Source of the DNA: Bacteroidales bacterium
GTDB taxonomy: Bacteria; Bacteroidota; Bacteroidia; Bacteroidales; BM520
Reading direction: 5' to 3'
Length of the DNA stretch: 13,487 nucleotides
Assembly (NCBI GenBank): GCA_028701815.1
Contig: JAQVPY010000046.1
Location: 1-13,487 of the forward strand
Shown: one piece after another, positions 6,820-13,487 of the stretch
How the letters are laid out: the number at the start of each line of letters is the position of its first letter
Numbering within the stretch: position 1 is the stretch's first letter
The notes under the pieces: model-generated
Seen by the model: the letters and a program-made list of their open reading frames with translations, nothing else
What the model was told of the DNA's origin: nothing
Databases searched by the model: none
Translations under genes and position numbers: made by a program

Positions 6820-8552
6820 TAAAAAAGAGTTTAATACTGATTACAATTATTACGGGGAACATAATAGGCCAGATGCAAGCACAGAATAAAATATTAGAGG
6901 TAATAGTCACCAGCGATGTCCACGGTGCGATAATGCCGATTGATGTCATTTCAGGAGGTGCTGTACCATCTTTGGCGCATATTTCAGCATATGTCAATAT
7001 GGAGAGGGAGCGTCACGACCGCGAAGTTCTTTTGTTTGACAACGGCGATTATTTACAGGGGGATCCGTATGTATACTATTACGATTATATAGACAGAAAG
7101 GACACCCATATTGGTGCGAGGGCGTTCAATTATATGAGATACGATGCCGGCTGTGTAGGCAATCACGATTTTGAGGCGGGGCATGAGGTCTATGATGCTT
7201 TCAAGAAGGAACTTGACATGCCGTGGTTAGCTGCAAATGTCATCGACAAAAAGACGGGGAAGTGTTATTTCGCGCCATATATAACCTTTAAAAGATGCGG
7301 TAAAAAGATTGCCGTATTAGGGCTCACGACTCCGGGCACGCCGTCATGGTTACCGGAGAAGATAATCTCGGGACTGGAGTTTGAAGACATGGTAGAATCT
7401 GCAAGGTATTGGATGGAAATCATACAGGAGCGCGAAAAGCCCGATTTCATAATAGGTCTTTTCCATGCGGGGACAGATTATAAGTTTAACGAGCAAACAG
7501 CAGACACCTTTAAAAATGAGAACGCCACCCTACTCGTTGCACAAAGAGTCCCGGGCTTTGACTTGATCTTTGCGGGTCACGATCATAAGGGACACGATAT
7601 CAAGCTCACCAACGATTTCGGGCAAGAGGTCATTATTGCTGCCCCGACATCAAGGTCGAGAGATTTTTGTAGTATAGAGATCGAATTTCTCTCTTCAGGG
7701 GAGCAAAAGATAACCCCCCATTTGTATATGTCGACATCATTAGCTCCCGACGAAAAGTTCATTGCAAAGTTCAAAAAAGACATCGTCAAAGTAAATGCTT
7801 ACTTTGACGAGAGCATCGGTTTTTTCATGGATTCAATAAAAGCGAGTACGGGAATTTTCGAAGACGATCCGCTGACCAACATGCTTCATCAGGTACAACT
7901 CGATGTAACCGGTGCCGACATTTCGCTGTTAGCGCCCATGTCGACGACAAGTGTTATTAAAGCGGGAAAACAATACAGAAAAGACCTGTTCAAATTATAC
8001 AGATTCGACAACTCGTTGTACACGATGGAATTTACAGGCGAAGAGATTCGCAACATCCTCGAGTTCTCATATTGGCAATGGTTTAATATGATGAGTGACT
8101 CTTCTGATTATCTACTTCGGTATAAGTTAAAAAACGGCGAATTATCGTCGCGACTGTTTCCGGAGACTTATACGCCGACATACAATTACGAATCTGCGGA
8201 AGGGATAATATATACTGTTGATGCCACCAAACCAAAGGGAGAAAGGATTAAGATTATATCCATGAATGACGGGACTGGATTCGACTTGTCGAAGACCTAT
8301 CATGTTGCTGTAAACTCCTATCGCGGTACCGGAGGCGGAAGTCATTTAACTATAGGCGCCGACATCAGCCCCGAGGACCTGCACAAAAGGATAATTTCGG
8401 CTTCCGACTACGACATGAAATATTATATTGAACAATGGATTACCGAACATTCGCCGATTTCGCCAAACAAATCAGTTAATTGGACAGTCATTCCGGAGGA
8501 ATATTTTAAAGCTGGTTTCAAACGAGAAAGTCGCCTCTTTATGTTACATTAA
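6816..8552 (+). CDS. Secreted 5'-nucleotidase / 2',3'-cyclic phosphodiesterase family metallophosphatase
   Basis: This is a two-domain periplasmic enzyme of the UshA/CpdB family that removes phosphate from nucleotides. It is 578 residues, normal for the family. A hydrophobic N-terminus with two lysines (MIKKSLILITIITGNIIG) and a likely cleavage site around MQAQ (20-23) form a type I signal peptide; there is no lipobox Cys. The calcineurin-like metal-binding residues are all present: DVH (34-36), DNGDYLQG (75-82), GNHDFEAG (115-122), His217 in FHAG, and GHDH (254-257). The C-terminal 5'-nucleotidase domain starts near 330 and has LAPMSTTSVIKAG (372-384) and NSYRGTGGGSH (500-510), the latter closer to CpdB-type cyclic phosphodiesterases. 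It overlaps the transporter by ATGA and shares one base with the next gene. The precise substrate (5'-NMP, 2',3'-cNMP or another phosphoester) is uncertain. Confidence 0.92.
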   Translation: MIKKSLILITIITGNIIGQMQAQNKILEVIVTSDVHGAIMPIDVISGGAVPSLAHISAYVNMERERHDREVLLFDNGDYLQGDPYVYYYDYIDRKDTHIGARAFNYMRYDAGCVGNHDFEAGHEVYDAFKKELDMPWLAANVIDKKTGKCYFAPYITFKRCGKKIAVLGLTTPGTPSWLPEKIISGLEFEDMVESARYWMEIIQEREKPDFIIGLFHAGTDYKFNEQTADTFKNENATLLVAQRVPGFDLIFAGHDHKGHDIKLTNDFGQEVIIAAPTSRSRDFCSIEIEFLSSGEQKITPHLYMSTSLAPDEKFIAKFKKDIVKVNAYFDESIGFFMDSIKASTGIFEDDPLTNMLHQVQLDVTGADISLLAPMSTTSVIKAGKQYRKDLFKLYRFDNSLYTMEFTGEEIRNILEFSYWQWFNMMSDSSDYLLRYKLKNGELSSRLFPETYTPTYNYESAEGIIYTVDATKPKGERIKIISMNDGTGFDLSKTYHVAVNSYRGTGGGSHLTIGADISPEDLHKRIISASDYDMKYYIEQWITEHSPISPNKSVNWTVIPEEYFKAGFKRESRLFMLH

Positions 8553-9160
8553 TGGAAATAAAAGACACATACAGGACTATAGACTCGCCGTCAGAAGGCA
8601 TATTTAAAGATAAGGGGAGTAAATTTCTATCTTTTGCCTATCATATAGAAGATGAATCGGAAGTCAAACAGCTATTGACCGACATCAAAAAACGTTTTTT
8701 TGATGCGCGACATCACTGTTATGCCTATCGTATAGGCACAGGCACAGAAGAACGCTACAGAACGAACGACGACGGAGAGCCCACGGGTACAGCGGGTAAA
8801 CCCATATACGGACAGTTGTTATCCAACGACCTTACTAACATCTTAGTGATAGTAGTAAGATATTTCGGGGGAACAAAGTTGGGGGTCCCCGGACTTATCA
8901 ATGCGTATCGCGAAGCGACAAAAGATGCCATCATCAACAATACCGTTACGGAGAAAGTTATCTATTCCGCGCTTACTATAGAATTCGCGTACCCCATGAC
9001 AAATATAGCCATGAAACTCTTCAAGGACGAGTCCGTGGACATCTGCGAGGAGAAATATGATAACGATCTTATTGAAATAACCGTCAAATGCAGAATGTCA
9101 AGAACCGATACTTTTAAACAAAAAATAAACAACATTTTTGGACTCACTATAAAGACTTAA
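8552..9160 (+). CDS. YigZ/IMPACT (UPF0029) family protein
   Basis: This is a 202-residue cytoplasmic protein of the conserved YigZ/IMPACT family. The N-terminal domain carries the family signature: KGSKFLSFAYHI (21-32), DARHHCYAYRIG (51-62), NDDGEPTGTAGKPI (72-85) and VVRYFGGTKLGVPGLINAYR (101-120). The C-terminal part (about 135-202) is the ferredoxin-like DUF1949 domain. In eukaryotes IMPACT/YIH1 modulates the GCN2 kinase; the bacterial function is not established, though a nucleic-acid-binding or translation role has been suggested from the fold. Its ATG uses the last base of the nucleotidase stop (TAATG), which implies translational coupling. The gene ends the operon. No hairpin terminator is visible after it. 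Confidence 0.93.
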   Translation: MEIKDTYRTIDSPSEGIFKDKGSKFLSFAYHIEDESEVKQLLTDIKKRFFDARHHCYAYRIGTGTEERYRTNDDGEPTGTAGKPIYGQLLSNDLTNILVIVVRYFGGTKLGVPGLINAYREATKDAIINNTVTEKVIYSALTIEFAYPMTNIAMKLFKDESVDICEEKYDNDLIEITVKCRMSRTDTFKQKINNIFGLTIKT

Positions 9161-9355
9161 ATAAAAACCGTTTCGACAATTTTAATTAAATATCGTATTA
9201 TTAAGATGTTATCCATTAACTTTACAATACAAATAGTAATAGAACGACAGCCAACAAGCTAATTTACAAAGCGTTGTTTATTTCTATTTAGACCAGATAA
9301 AAATAAGAAATTGCTATTTGCTGCATACTTGTTGAATTACAAATAAAACAAAATT

Positions 9356-9389
9356 TTTGCCTTTATATACGAAGAAAAATTCAAATTTG
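9356..9389 (+). promoter_or_regulatory. Candidate distal promoter for dnaA
   Basis: TTTG at 9356-9359 and CAAATTTG at 9382-9389 resemble the Bacteroidota -33 and -7 elements. The -7 box matches at seven of eight positions. The 22-base gap is slightly longer than the usual 19-21. It would give a leader of about 90 bases before dnaA. The call is tentative. Confidence 0.3.
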
Positions 9390-9427
9390 CAACACGATTT
9401 AGTACATTTTTTTAAACTTTTTTTTAA

Positions 9428-9435
9428 GATATTTG
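9428..9435 (+). promoter_or_regulatory. Candidate proximal -7 box for dnaA
   Basis: GATATTTG matches TAnnTTTG at seven of eight positions and lies 40-55 bases before the possible dnaA start codons. No TTTG is found at the -33 distance; the upstream region is a T run. It is an alternative to, or a second promoter beside, the candidate at 9356-9389. Confidence 0.3.
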
Positions 9436-9490
9436 CATCGAGAAATAAACGATAAAAAAGAAGTTTTAATAATTGATGGAAAGGTTCGAT

Positions 9491-10927
9491 ATGAGTAAAG
9501 ATTGTCACGGGGTTTGGGAAAATTGTTTGAATGTAATAAAGGACAACATTCAAGCCGACAGTTTTAATCAGTGGTTTAAGCCTATTAAAGCCCTTAAGTT
9601 GGAGAACAACATTTTGACGATACAGGTTCCGAGTACATTTTATTATGAATGGCTTGAGGAGCATTACATTGACATTCTGCGAAAAGTAATAAAGAGAGAA
9701 TTAGGGGCAGACGGAAAGTTGGAATACATTGTCATAGTAGACAGCGGGGCCACCAAGGGCAACAGCATGACATTTCCGGCCACCAACAACAAAGAAGTTA
9801 AAAACCCATCCATATATATGCCGATCGACATCAACCACGGACACAATGAAGTCGTGCCGAATCCCTTTATAATCCCGGGGTTGCGCAAGATTAAAGTCAA
9901 CTCTCAATTAGTTGAACGTTTTTCATTTGAAAATTTTGTAGAGGGTTCATGCAACCGTTTTGCCCGTTCAGCGGCTTATGCCGTTGCCACGAAACCGGGG
10001 GGAGGCTCTCAATACAATCCCCTATTCATATACAGCGAAGTCGGATTAGGTAAGACCCACCTGATGCATGCTATTGGGCTTAAGGTAAAAGAGATTTTTC
10101 CCGACAAGACGGTATTATATGTTACCGCTGAGCAATTTTTACAGCAGTATGTGGAATCTGTCAAGGTCGGTAATTTTAACGATTTCGTCAACTTTTATCA
10201 GATGATAGACCTTCTTTTGGTCGATGACATAGAGACACTTTCAGGAAAAGAAAAGACCCAAGACACATTTTTTCATATTTTCAATCACCTGCATCAGACA
10301 GGCAAGCAGTTGGTAATCTCTTCCGACAAAGCGCCTATAGATTTGATTGGCTTTGAGCAGCGGCTGCTTTCAAGGTTCAAATGGGGACTGTCCGTCGACT
10401 TACAGACTCCTGATTATGAAACGAAGGTGGCCATTCTTAAGAGACGAATATATATTGACGGTAACATGGACTATCCGGAAGAAGTTATAGAATACATGGC
10501 TTCAAGTATTAATTCAAACATCCGCGAATTGGAAGGTGCATGGAACGCCATTGTCGCTCAAGCCTGTCTCAACAAAAAAGAAATAACCCTCGATCTCGCA
10601 AAACAGATTGTGGACAAATATGTCAAGGTAACCACTAAGGAAATCACTATAGAACAGATCCAGAAAATCGTATGTGATCATTTCGGCCTCACTATCGAAG
10701 CCTGCAACTCGTCTTCGAGGCGCAGAGAGATAGTTCAGGTTAGACAGCTCGTTATGTATTGCGCAAAGCTTCACACCAAATCATCGCTTGCTTCTATTGG
10801 GAGATACTGTGGAAATAAAGACCACGCCACTGTTTTACATGCTTGCAAAACGATAAACAACCTCATTGATATCGACAAACATTTCAGAGCACAAGTCGAG
10901 CAAATTGAACACAAGATAAAGAGCTAA
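9491..10927 (+). CDS. dnaA: Chromosomal replication initiator protein DnaA
   Basis: This is the AAA+ ATPase that binds DnaA boxes at the origin, opens the DNA and helps load the replicative helicase. From the ATG at 9491 it is 478 residues. That start places the first conserved Trp at residue 9, as in related DnaA proteins; the ATG at 9476 and TTG at 9473 would add 5-6 residues. Domain I (about 1-75) includes FNQWFKPIKAL, and a variable linker follows. The AAA+ domain begins near NPFIIPGLRK, with P-loop SEVGLGKTH (182-190), Walker B LLLVDD (241-246) and sensor region FEQRLLSRFKWG. Domain IV has RRREIVQVRQLVMY and the DNA-binding signature GNKDHATVLHACK (441-453). Oddity: the first two P-loop residues, normally GG, are Ser182-Glu183. 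The RsmI-like gene follows after 12 bases. Confidence 0.96.
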   Translation: MSKDCHGVWENCLNVIKDNIQADSFNQWFKPIKALKLENNILTIQVPSTFYYEWLEEHYIDILRKVIKRELGADGKLEYIVIVDSGATKGNSMTFPATNNKEVKNPSIYMPIDINHGHNEVVPNPFIIPGLRKIKVNSQLVERFSFENFVEGSCNRFARSAAYAVATKPGGGSQYNPLFIYSEVGLGKTHLMHAIGLKVKEIFPDKTVLYVTAEQFLQQYVESVKVGNFNDFVNFYQMIDLLLVDDIETLSGKEKTQDTFFHIFNHLHQTGKQLVISSDKAPIDLIGFEQRLLSRFKWGLSVDLQTPDYETKVAILKRRIYIDGNMDYPEEVIEYMASSINSNIRELEGAWNAIVAQACLNKKEITLDLAKQIVDKYVKVTTKEITIEQIQKIVCDHFGLTIEACNSSSRRREIVQVRQLVMYCAKLHTKSSLASIGRYCGNKDHATVLHACKTINNLIDIDKHFRAQVEQIEHKIKS

Positions 10928-10939
10928 AAAGCATGCTTT

Positions 10940-11656
10940 ATGAAGAAAGGCGCCTTATATCTTCTGCCGTCTTTGATTGGTCCCGTCGGTTACGACAGAT
11001 GTCTTCCAGATTACAACAAGCAGATTGTAGACACACTCTCAAACTTTATTGTCGAAGAAGAACGCAGCGCATATAAGATTCTACGTTCCATCGGATTCAC
11101 ACGTGATTTCTCGGAAGTATCATTTTTTGTCCTTAACGAACACACCAAATTAGAGGAGACATACACCTATCTCGACAAGGCGGATAAAGGAATCGACTTA
11201 GGGCTGCTCAGTGAAGCAGGACTCCCATGTATTGCCGATCCGGGAGCAAGTATCGTAAAGCTCGCCCACGAGAAAAACATAAGAGTAATACCGTTAGTCG
11301 GGCCCAACTCTATTATATCAGCCCTAATTTCTTCAGGGCTGAACGGTCAGAATTTCGCTTTTAACGGCTACCTCCCCGTAAAGTCGCCCATAAGAGAACA
11401 GACCATCAAAAAGATAGAACATCTGTCTAAAGAATATGCTCAAACCCAGATCTTCATTGAAGCTCCATACAGAAATATTCAGATGTTTGAGTCTCTTCTT
11501 AAAACATGCGATCCGGAAACATTTTTATGCGTTGCTTCAAATATCTTTTGCGAAGACCAATTTATTGAGACTAAGACCATTCGTCTATGGAAGACATGCA
11601 GGCCACCGGAAATCCATAAAAAGCCCTCCGTTTTTTTACTCCTCAAACCATTCTGA
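10940..11656 (+). CDS. RsmI-like SAM-dependent methyltransferase (tetrapyrrole methylase fold)
   Basis: This 238-residue protein belongs to the tetrapyrrole-methylase fold group that includes RsmI, the enzyme for 2'-O-methylation of C1402 in 16S rRNA. Family-like motifs are LLSEAGLPCIADPGASIVKL (89-108), matching the SDAGTPLISDPG loop of RsmI; PLVGPNSIISALISSGL (118-134); FNGYLP (141-146); and FIEAPYRN (172-179). It differs from true RsmI at the start: the usual ATPIGNLGD is replaced by PSLIGPVGYD (10-19), and it is shorter than the usual ~280 residues. It therefore looks like the Bacteroidota paralogue generally annotated as a SAM-dependent methyltransferase; its substrate is unknown. It lies 12 bases after dnaA, so it is probably co-transcribed. 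Its last 21 bases overlap the end of the oppositely oriented nuclease gene. Confidence 0.85.
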   Translation: MKKGALYLLPSLIGPVGYDRCLPDYNKQIVDTLSNFIVEEERSAYKILRSIGFTRDFSEVSFFVLNEHTKLEETYTYLDKADKGIDLGLLSEAGLPCIADPGASIVKLAHEKNIRVIPLVGPNSIISALISSGLNGQNFAFNGYLPVKSPIREQTIKKIEHLSKEYAQTQIFIEAPYRNIQMFESLLKTCDPETFLCVASNIFCEDQFIETKTIRLWKTCRPPEIHKKPSVFLLLKPF

Positions 11657-12409
11657 CAAATCAGCTGCCGACTCTATATAAGCCTCTTTAGACTCCGGGA
11701 GATAAATACAGAAATCCATATCAAGTATCTCCTCCAACTCATCTATAGACATAGCATAGTTTATAACACTACCTGTTATTGAATTTTCATGAGGAACATA
11801 AACGGCTATTCCCTGCTCCGTCCGAGATGTACATACAACCACAATAGTATAAAACCCGGAAGGGACAGGTATATTGTCGCCAAAAGTCCCTGCGTCATCA
11901 TAAATTACTGAACCTGTCACCACATATATGCTGTCATACTTCACAGCCCATTCCCTCACCTGTGCTTCCACACTCTTCCATATCCCACGGTTGAAAGATG
12001 GAAGTTGGGGCGAAACATTAGTATAATAAAACGACTCTTTCATGATATTCTCCGTCCAGGCACAAGCAGCAGGAAACAGATGCCCTCTGTCGTAACCGCT
12101 CATATAATAGTCATCATCCGTGGCGCCATCAGGAAATAACGGGTCGGGCCAAAAGGCGCCCTCTCTTCCGAAATGAGTCTGTGCATGTTCTCCAGTAAGG
12201 ACATACCTTACCCACTCCGCCTGTTTTGCTGAAGCCATATAGGAAACCGTAAATCCGTCATGTTTGAGGAGCCTTGACGATGACGAGGGGCTGGGAGAAG
12301 CGAAGTTGAGAATATTAGGATAATCGTATACAGCCTGCGAACACGCGCTGAAACATAATATTGCCACGCCTGATATCATCAATAAAATACGCCGTAGTTT
12401 TACCTTCAT
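11636..12409 (-). CDS. DNA/RNA non-specific endonuclease, lipoprotein
   Basis: This is a sugar-non-specific beta-beta-alpha-metal nuclease of the Serratia NucA/EndoG type, 257 residues. The N-terminus (MKVKLRRILLMISGVAILCFSAC) is a lipoprotein signal peptide with lipobox FSAC, so Cys23 should be lipidated and the enzyme anchored in the envelope. A Ser/Pro-rich linker (38-45) follows. The catalytic DRGH ends at His110, and NVSPQLPSFNRGIW (131-144) supplies the metal ligand Asn140. The 30-residue gap from His to Asn equals that of the Serratia enzyme (His89 to Asn119), which supports an intact active site. It is likely to degrade extracellular nucleic acid for nutrition or defence. It is a lone gene with its own promoter box at 12453-12460 and a tail overlapping the RsmI-like gene by 21 bases. 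Confidence 0.92.
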   Translation of the reverse strand: MKVKLRRILLMISGVAILCFSACSQAVYDYPNILNFASPSPSSSSRLLKHDGFTVSYMASAKQAEWVRYVLTGEHAQTHFGREGAFWPDPLFPDGATDDDYYMSGYDRGHLFPAACAWTENIMKESFYYTNVSPQLPSFNRGIWKSVEAQVREWAVKYDSIYVVTGSVIYDDAGTFGDNIPVPSGFYTIVVVCTSRTEQGIAVYVPHENSITGSVINYAMSIDELEEILDMDFCIYLPESKEAYIESAADLSEWFEE

Positions 12410-12452
12410 ATTTGTTAAATTTTTATAAAATTATATCCCGTTTTTATTTTTA

Positions 12453-12460
12453 CAAATATA
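12453..12460 (-). promoter_or_regulatory. Predicted -7 promoter box for the nuclease gene
   Basis: On the minus strand this reads TATATTTG, an exact match to the Bacteroidota TAnnTTTG -7 consensus. It lies 43 bases before the nuclease ATG, giving a leader of about 37 bases. No convincing -33 TTTG is seen. The whole divergent region 12410-12532 is highly AT-rich. Confidence 0.55.
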
Positions 12461-12516
12461 AATATAAAAGTTGATAAATACTTTTTGACACAAAAAAAAT
12501 TAAAGATAAGAAATTG

Positions 12517-12524
12517 TATCTTTG
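12517..12524 (+). promoter_or_regulatory. Predicted -7 promoter box for the AlkD-like gene
   Basis: TATCTTTG is an exact match to TAnnTTTG and ends eight bases before the ATG at 12533. Transcription would start only a few bases before the start codon, so the message is nearly leaderless. The nearest upstream TTTG (12484-12487) is about 29 bases away, too far for the usual -33 spacing. The position of this box also argues against a TTG start at 12485. Confidence 0.6.
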
Positions 12525-12532
12525 CGATAATT

Positions 12533-13213
12533 ATGAGAGACATCATCAACGATTTAAAAAGCATGCAGGACCCAAAATACAGGGAATTCAACTGCAGGAT
12601 TATTCATACTGTTCCGATTGAGGAGATGATAGGGGTACGGTCGCCAGACATAAAGAAATATGCCAAAACGTTTTCCGAATCGGAGGCCTTTGAATTTTTA
12701 GAGGAGCTGCCTCATCGATATTATGAAGAAAATGCTATCCATTCCAATTTGATAGTCCGATACTGCAAAGATATAACGACGTCGTTGAAATACATAGAAG
12801 ACTTTCTTCCCTTTATCGACAATTGGGCTATTTGCGACACAATATCTCCAAAGATCTTCAGGAAGAATCCCGATATTGTATATGAGCACGTATGCATCTG
12901 GCTTCAAAGCGAACGCACATATACCGTCAGGTTTGGCATTGTAACATTATTACAATTTTTCCTGGACGAGAATTACAGACCAGAGATTCTCAACATGATA
13001 GCAGAAATCAGGAGCGAAGAATATTATATAAACATAGCCATCGCATGGTTTTTTAGTTATGCGTTGATAAAACAGTTCCACGACACGTTTCCTTATATTG
13101 AAAAGGGCGTATTGGACAAATGGATTCACAACAAGTCAATTCAAAAAGCCGTAGAGAGCTATCGAATATCCGAAGAGACAAAACAACTATTAAAAACATA
13201 CAAAAAACGATGA
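12533..13213 (+). CDS. AlkD-like DNA alkylation repair protein (HEAT-like repeats)
   Basis: This is a 226-residue all-helical protein of the AlkD/AlkC DNA glycosylase family, which removes alkylated bases such as N3-methyladenine and N7-methylguanine without flipping the base. The start is the ATG at 12533; the frame is open further up to a TTG at 12485, but the promoter box lies in between. Residues that match the Bacillus cereus AlkD active site by motif and spacing are Trp98 and Asp102 in DNWAICD (Trp109/Asp113), Arg133 in TVRFGIVTLL (Arg148) and Trp172 in IAIAWFF (Trp187). The spacing between Arg and the last Trp is 39 residues in both. The start region VRSPDIKKYAK is also typical. The alignment is from memory, so activity is inferred. 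The gene overlaps the following helicase by ATGA. Confidence 0.88.
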   Translation: MRDIINDLKSMQDPKYREFNCRIIHTVPIEEMIGVRSPDIKKYAKTFSESEAFEFLEELPHRYYEENAIHSNLIVRYCKDITTSLKYIEDFLPFIDNWAICDTISPKIFRKNPDIVYEHVCIWLQSERTYTVRFGIVTLLQFFLDENYRPEILNMIAEIRSEEYYINIAIAWFFSYALIKQFHDTFPYIEKGVLDKWIHNKSIQKAVESYRISEETKQLLKTYKKR

Positions 13214-13487
13214 TTATCAATGACGAATTGCAACTTGCGTTCGACATGTTGCAGCACACAGGCACATCTGTTTTTCTGACAGGCAAGGCAGGAACGGGAA
13301 AGACGACATTTCTTAAGGAGTTAAAGAAGACGTCGCCTAAAAGGATGATTGTGCTTGCCCCGACAGGCGTAGCGGCCATTAATGCCGGCGAGGTCACAAT
13401 TCACTCTTTTTTTCAACTTCCTTTCTGCCCTTATATTGCTCCGGAAGAAGCCCCAAAGGGACAGGACTCATTAGTCGGCTCTTTTCG
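13210..13487 (+). CDS. PIF1-like helicase / AAA ATPase, N-terminal fragment (3' end outside window)
   Basis: The reading frame opens at the ATG at 13210 inside the stop of the AlkD-like gene (ATGA overlap) and runs 92 codons to the window edge without a stop. The N-terminus has FLTGKAGTGKTTFL (22-35), a Walker A with Lys31, and VLAPTGVAAINAGEVTIHSFFQLPF, the motif Ia region that is diagnostic of the PIF1 branch of superfamily 1 helicases. Such proteins unwind DNA 5' to 3' and resolve G-quadruplexes and stalled forks. Bacteroidota homologues often carry an additional C-terminal domain, which cannot be seen here. The translational overlap suggests that it is made together with the repair protein. 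Confidence 0.9.
   Translation, partial: MIINDELQLAFDMLQHTGTSVFLTGKAGTGKTTFLKELKKTSPKRMIVLAPTGVAAINAGEVTIHSFFQLPFCPYIAPEEAPKGQDSLVGSF

Larger units (their letters stand above)
9161..9490. other. AT-rich intergenic region upstream of dnaA
   Basis: This is the only stretch over 300 bases without a gene. It is strongly AT-rich with several A and T runs. One degenerate DnaA-box-like site, TTATCCATT (7 of 9 to TTATCCACA), is at 9209-9217; a cluster is absent, so an origin is not supported. A weak stem could form from AACAAGC and GCGTTGTT around 9255-9280, with a one-base bulge. Candidate promoter boxes lie at 9382-9389 and 9428-9435. No tRNA, small RNA or plausible small protein gene was recognised. 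Confidence 0.5.

Noticed and set aside
9161..9475. Replication origin upstream of dnaA
   Set aside because: Only one 7-of-9 DnaA-box-like site was found and no cluster or unwinding-element pattern beyond general AT richness.
9473..9490. TTG (9473) or ATG (9476) as dnaA start
   Set aside because: Family alignment from memory favours the ATG at 9491. ATG 9476 stays possible; TTG 9473 directly before an ATG is unlikely.
12485..12532. A TTG-initiated 16-codon N-terminal extension of the AlkD-like protein
   Set aside because: The extension would cover an exact TAnnTTTG promoter box at 12517-12524, and its residues do not resemble the family; the ATG at 12533 gives a typical start.
1..13487. Mobile elements, CRISPR arrays, tRNA or rRNA genes, toxin-antitoxin or phage-defence modules
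   Set aside because: No transposase or integrase motifs, no spaced direct repeats, no cloverleaf-like sequences and no paired small genes were seen. The aspartic protease and the nuclease are not in a recognisable defence arrangement.

Overview
The window is a gene-dense stretch of a Bacteroidota chromosome, most likely from the order Bacteroidales. The evidence is the exact or near-exact TAnnTTTG promoter boxes (for example at 5920-5927, 12453-12460 and 12517-12524), the general lack of Shine-Dalgarno sequences, and the family-level sequence of UvrA, DnaA, the metallophosphatase and the AlkD-like protein. I cannot place it to genus. Twelve genes are visible. The first and last are cut by the window edges. 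No RNA gene, insertion sequence, CRISPR array or prophage gene is visible.

Layout. (1) 2-5023, plus strand: a tightly packed run of the C-terminal part of dihydrolipoyl dehydrogenase, dTDP-4-dehydrorhamnose 3,5-epimerase (rfbC), excinuclease subunit A (uvrA) and a small retropepsin-like aspartic protease. Gaps are only 6-21 bases, so they are probably co-transcribed despite unrelated roles. (2) 5020-5889, minus strand: the release-factor glutamine methyltransferase prmC, converging on the protease so that one TTAA supplies both stop codons. (3) 5890-5943: a short divergent promoter region built on a perfect 9-base inverted repeat. (4) 5944-9160, plus strand: a translationally coupled trio of a ten-helix EamA-type transporter, a secreted 5'-nucleotidase/cyclic phosphodiesterase and a YigZ/IMPACT-family protein. 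(5) 9161-9490: the only long non-coding stretch, AT-rich, leading into dnaA. (6) 9491-11656, plus strand: dnaA and an RsmI-like methyltransferase paralogue. (7) 11636-12409, minus strand: a lipoprotein DNA/RNA non-specific nuclease. (8) 12533 to the end, plus strand: an AlkD-like DNA alkylation repair protein, coupled to the start of a PIF1-like helicase.

How the genes work together. Much of the content concerns nucleic acids: repair (UvrA, AlkD-like), replication initiation (DnaA), a helicase, an envelope nuclease, and a periplasmic nucleotidase that could finish degradation of nuclease products. This is mostly housekeeping. I see no convincing new multi-gene system. The points most worth checking are the altered DnaA P-loop, the stand-alone retropepsin-like protease behind uvrA, the symmetric divergent promoter, and the transporter-nucleotidase-YigZ coupling.
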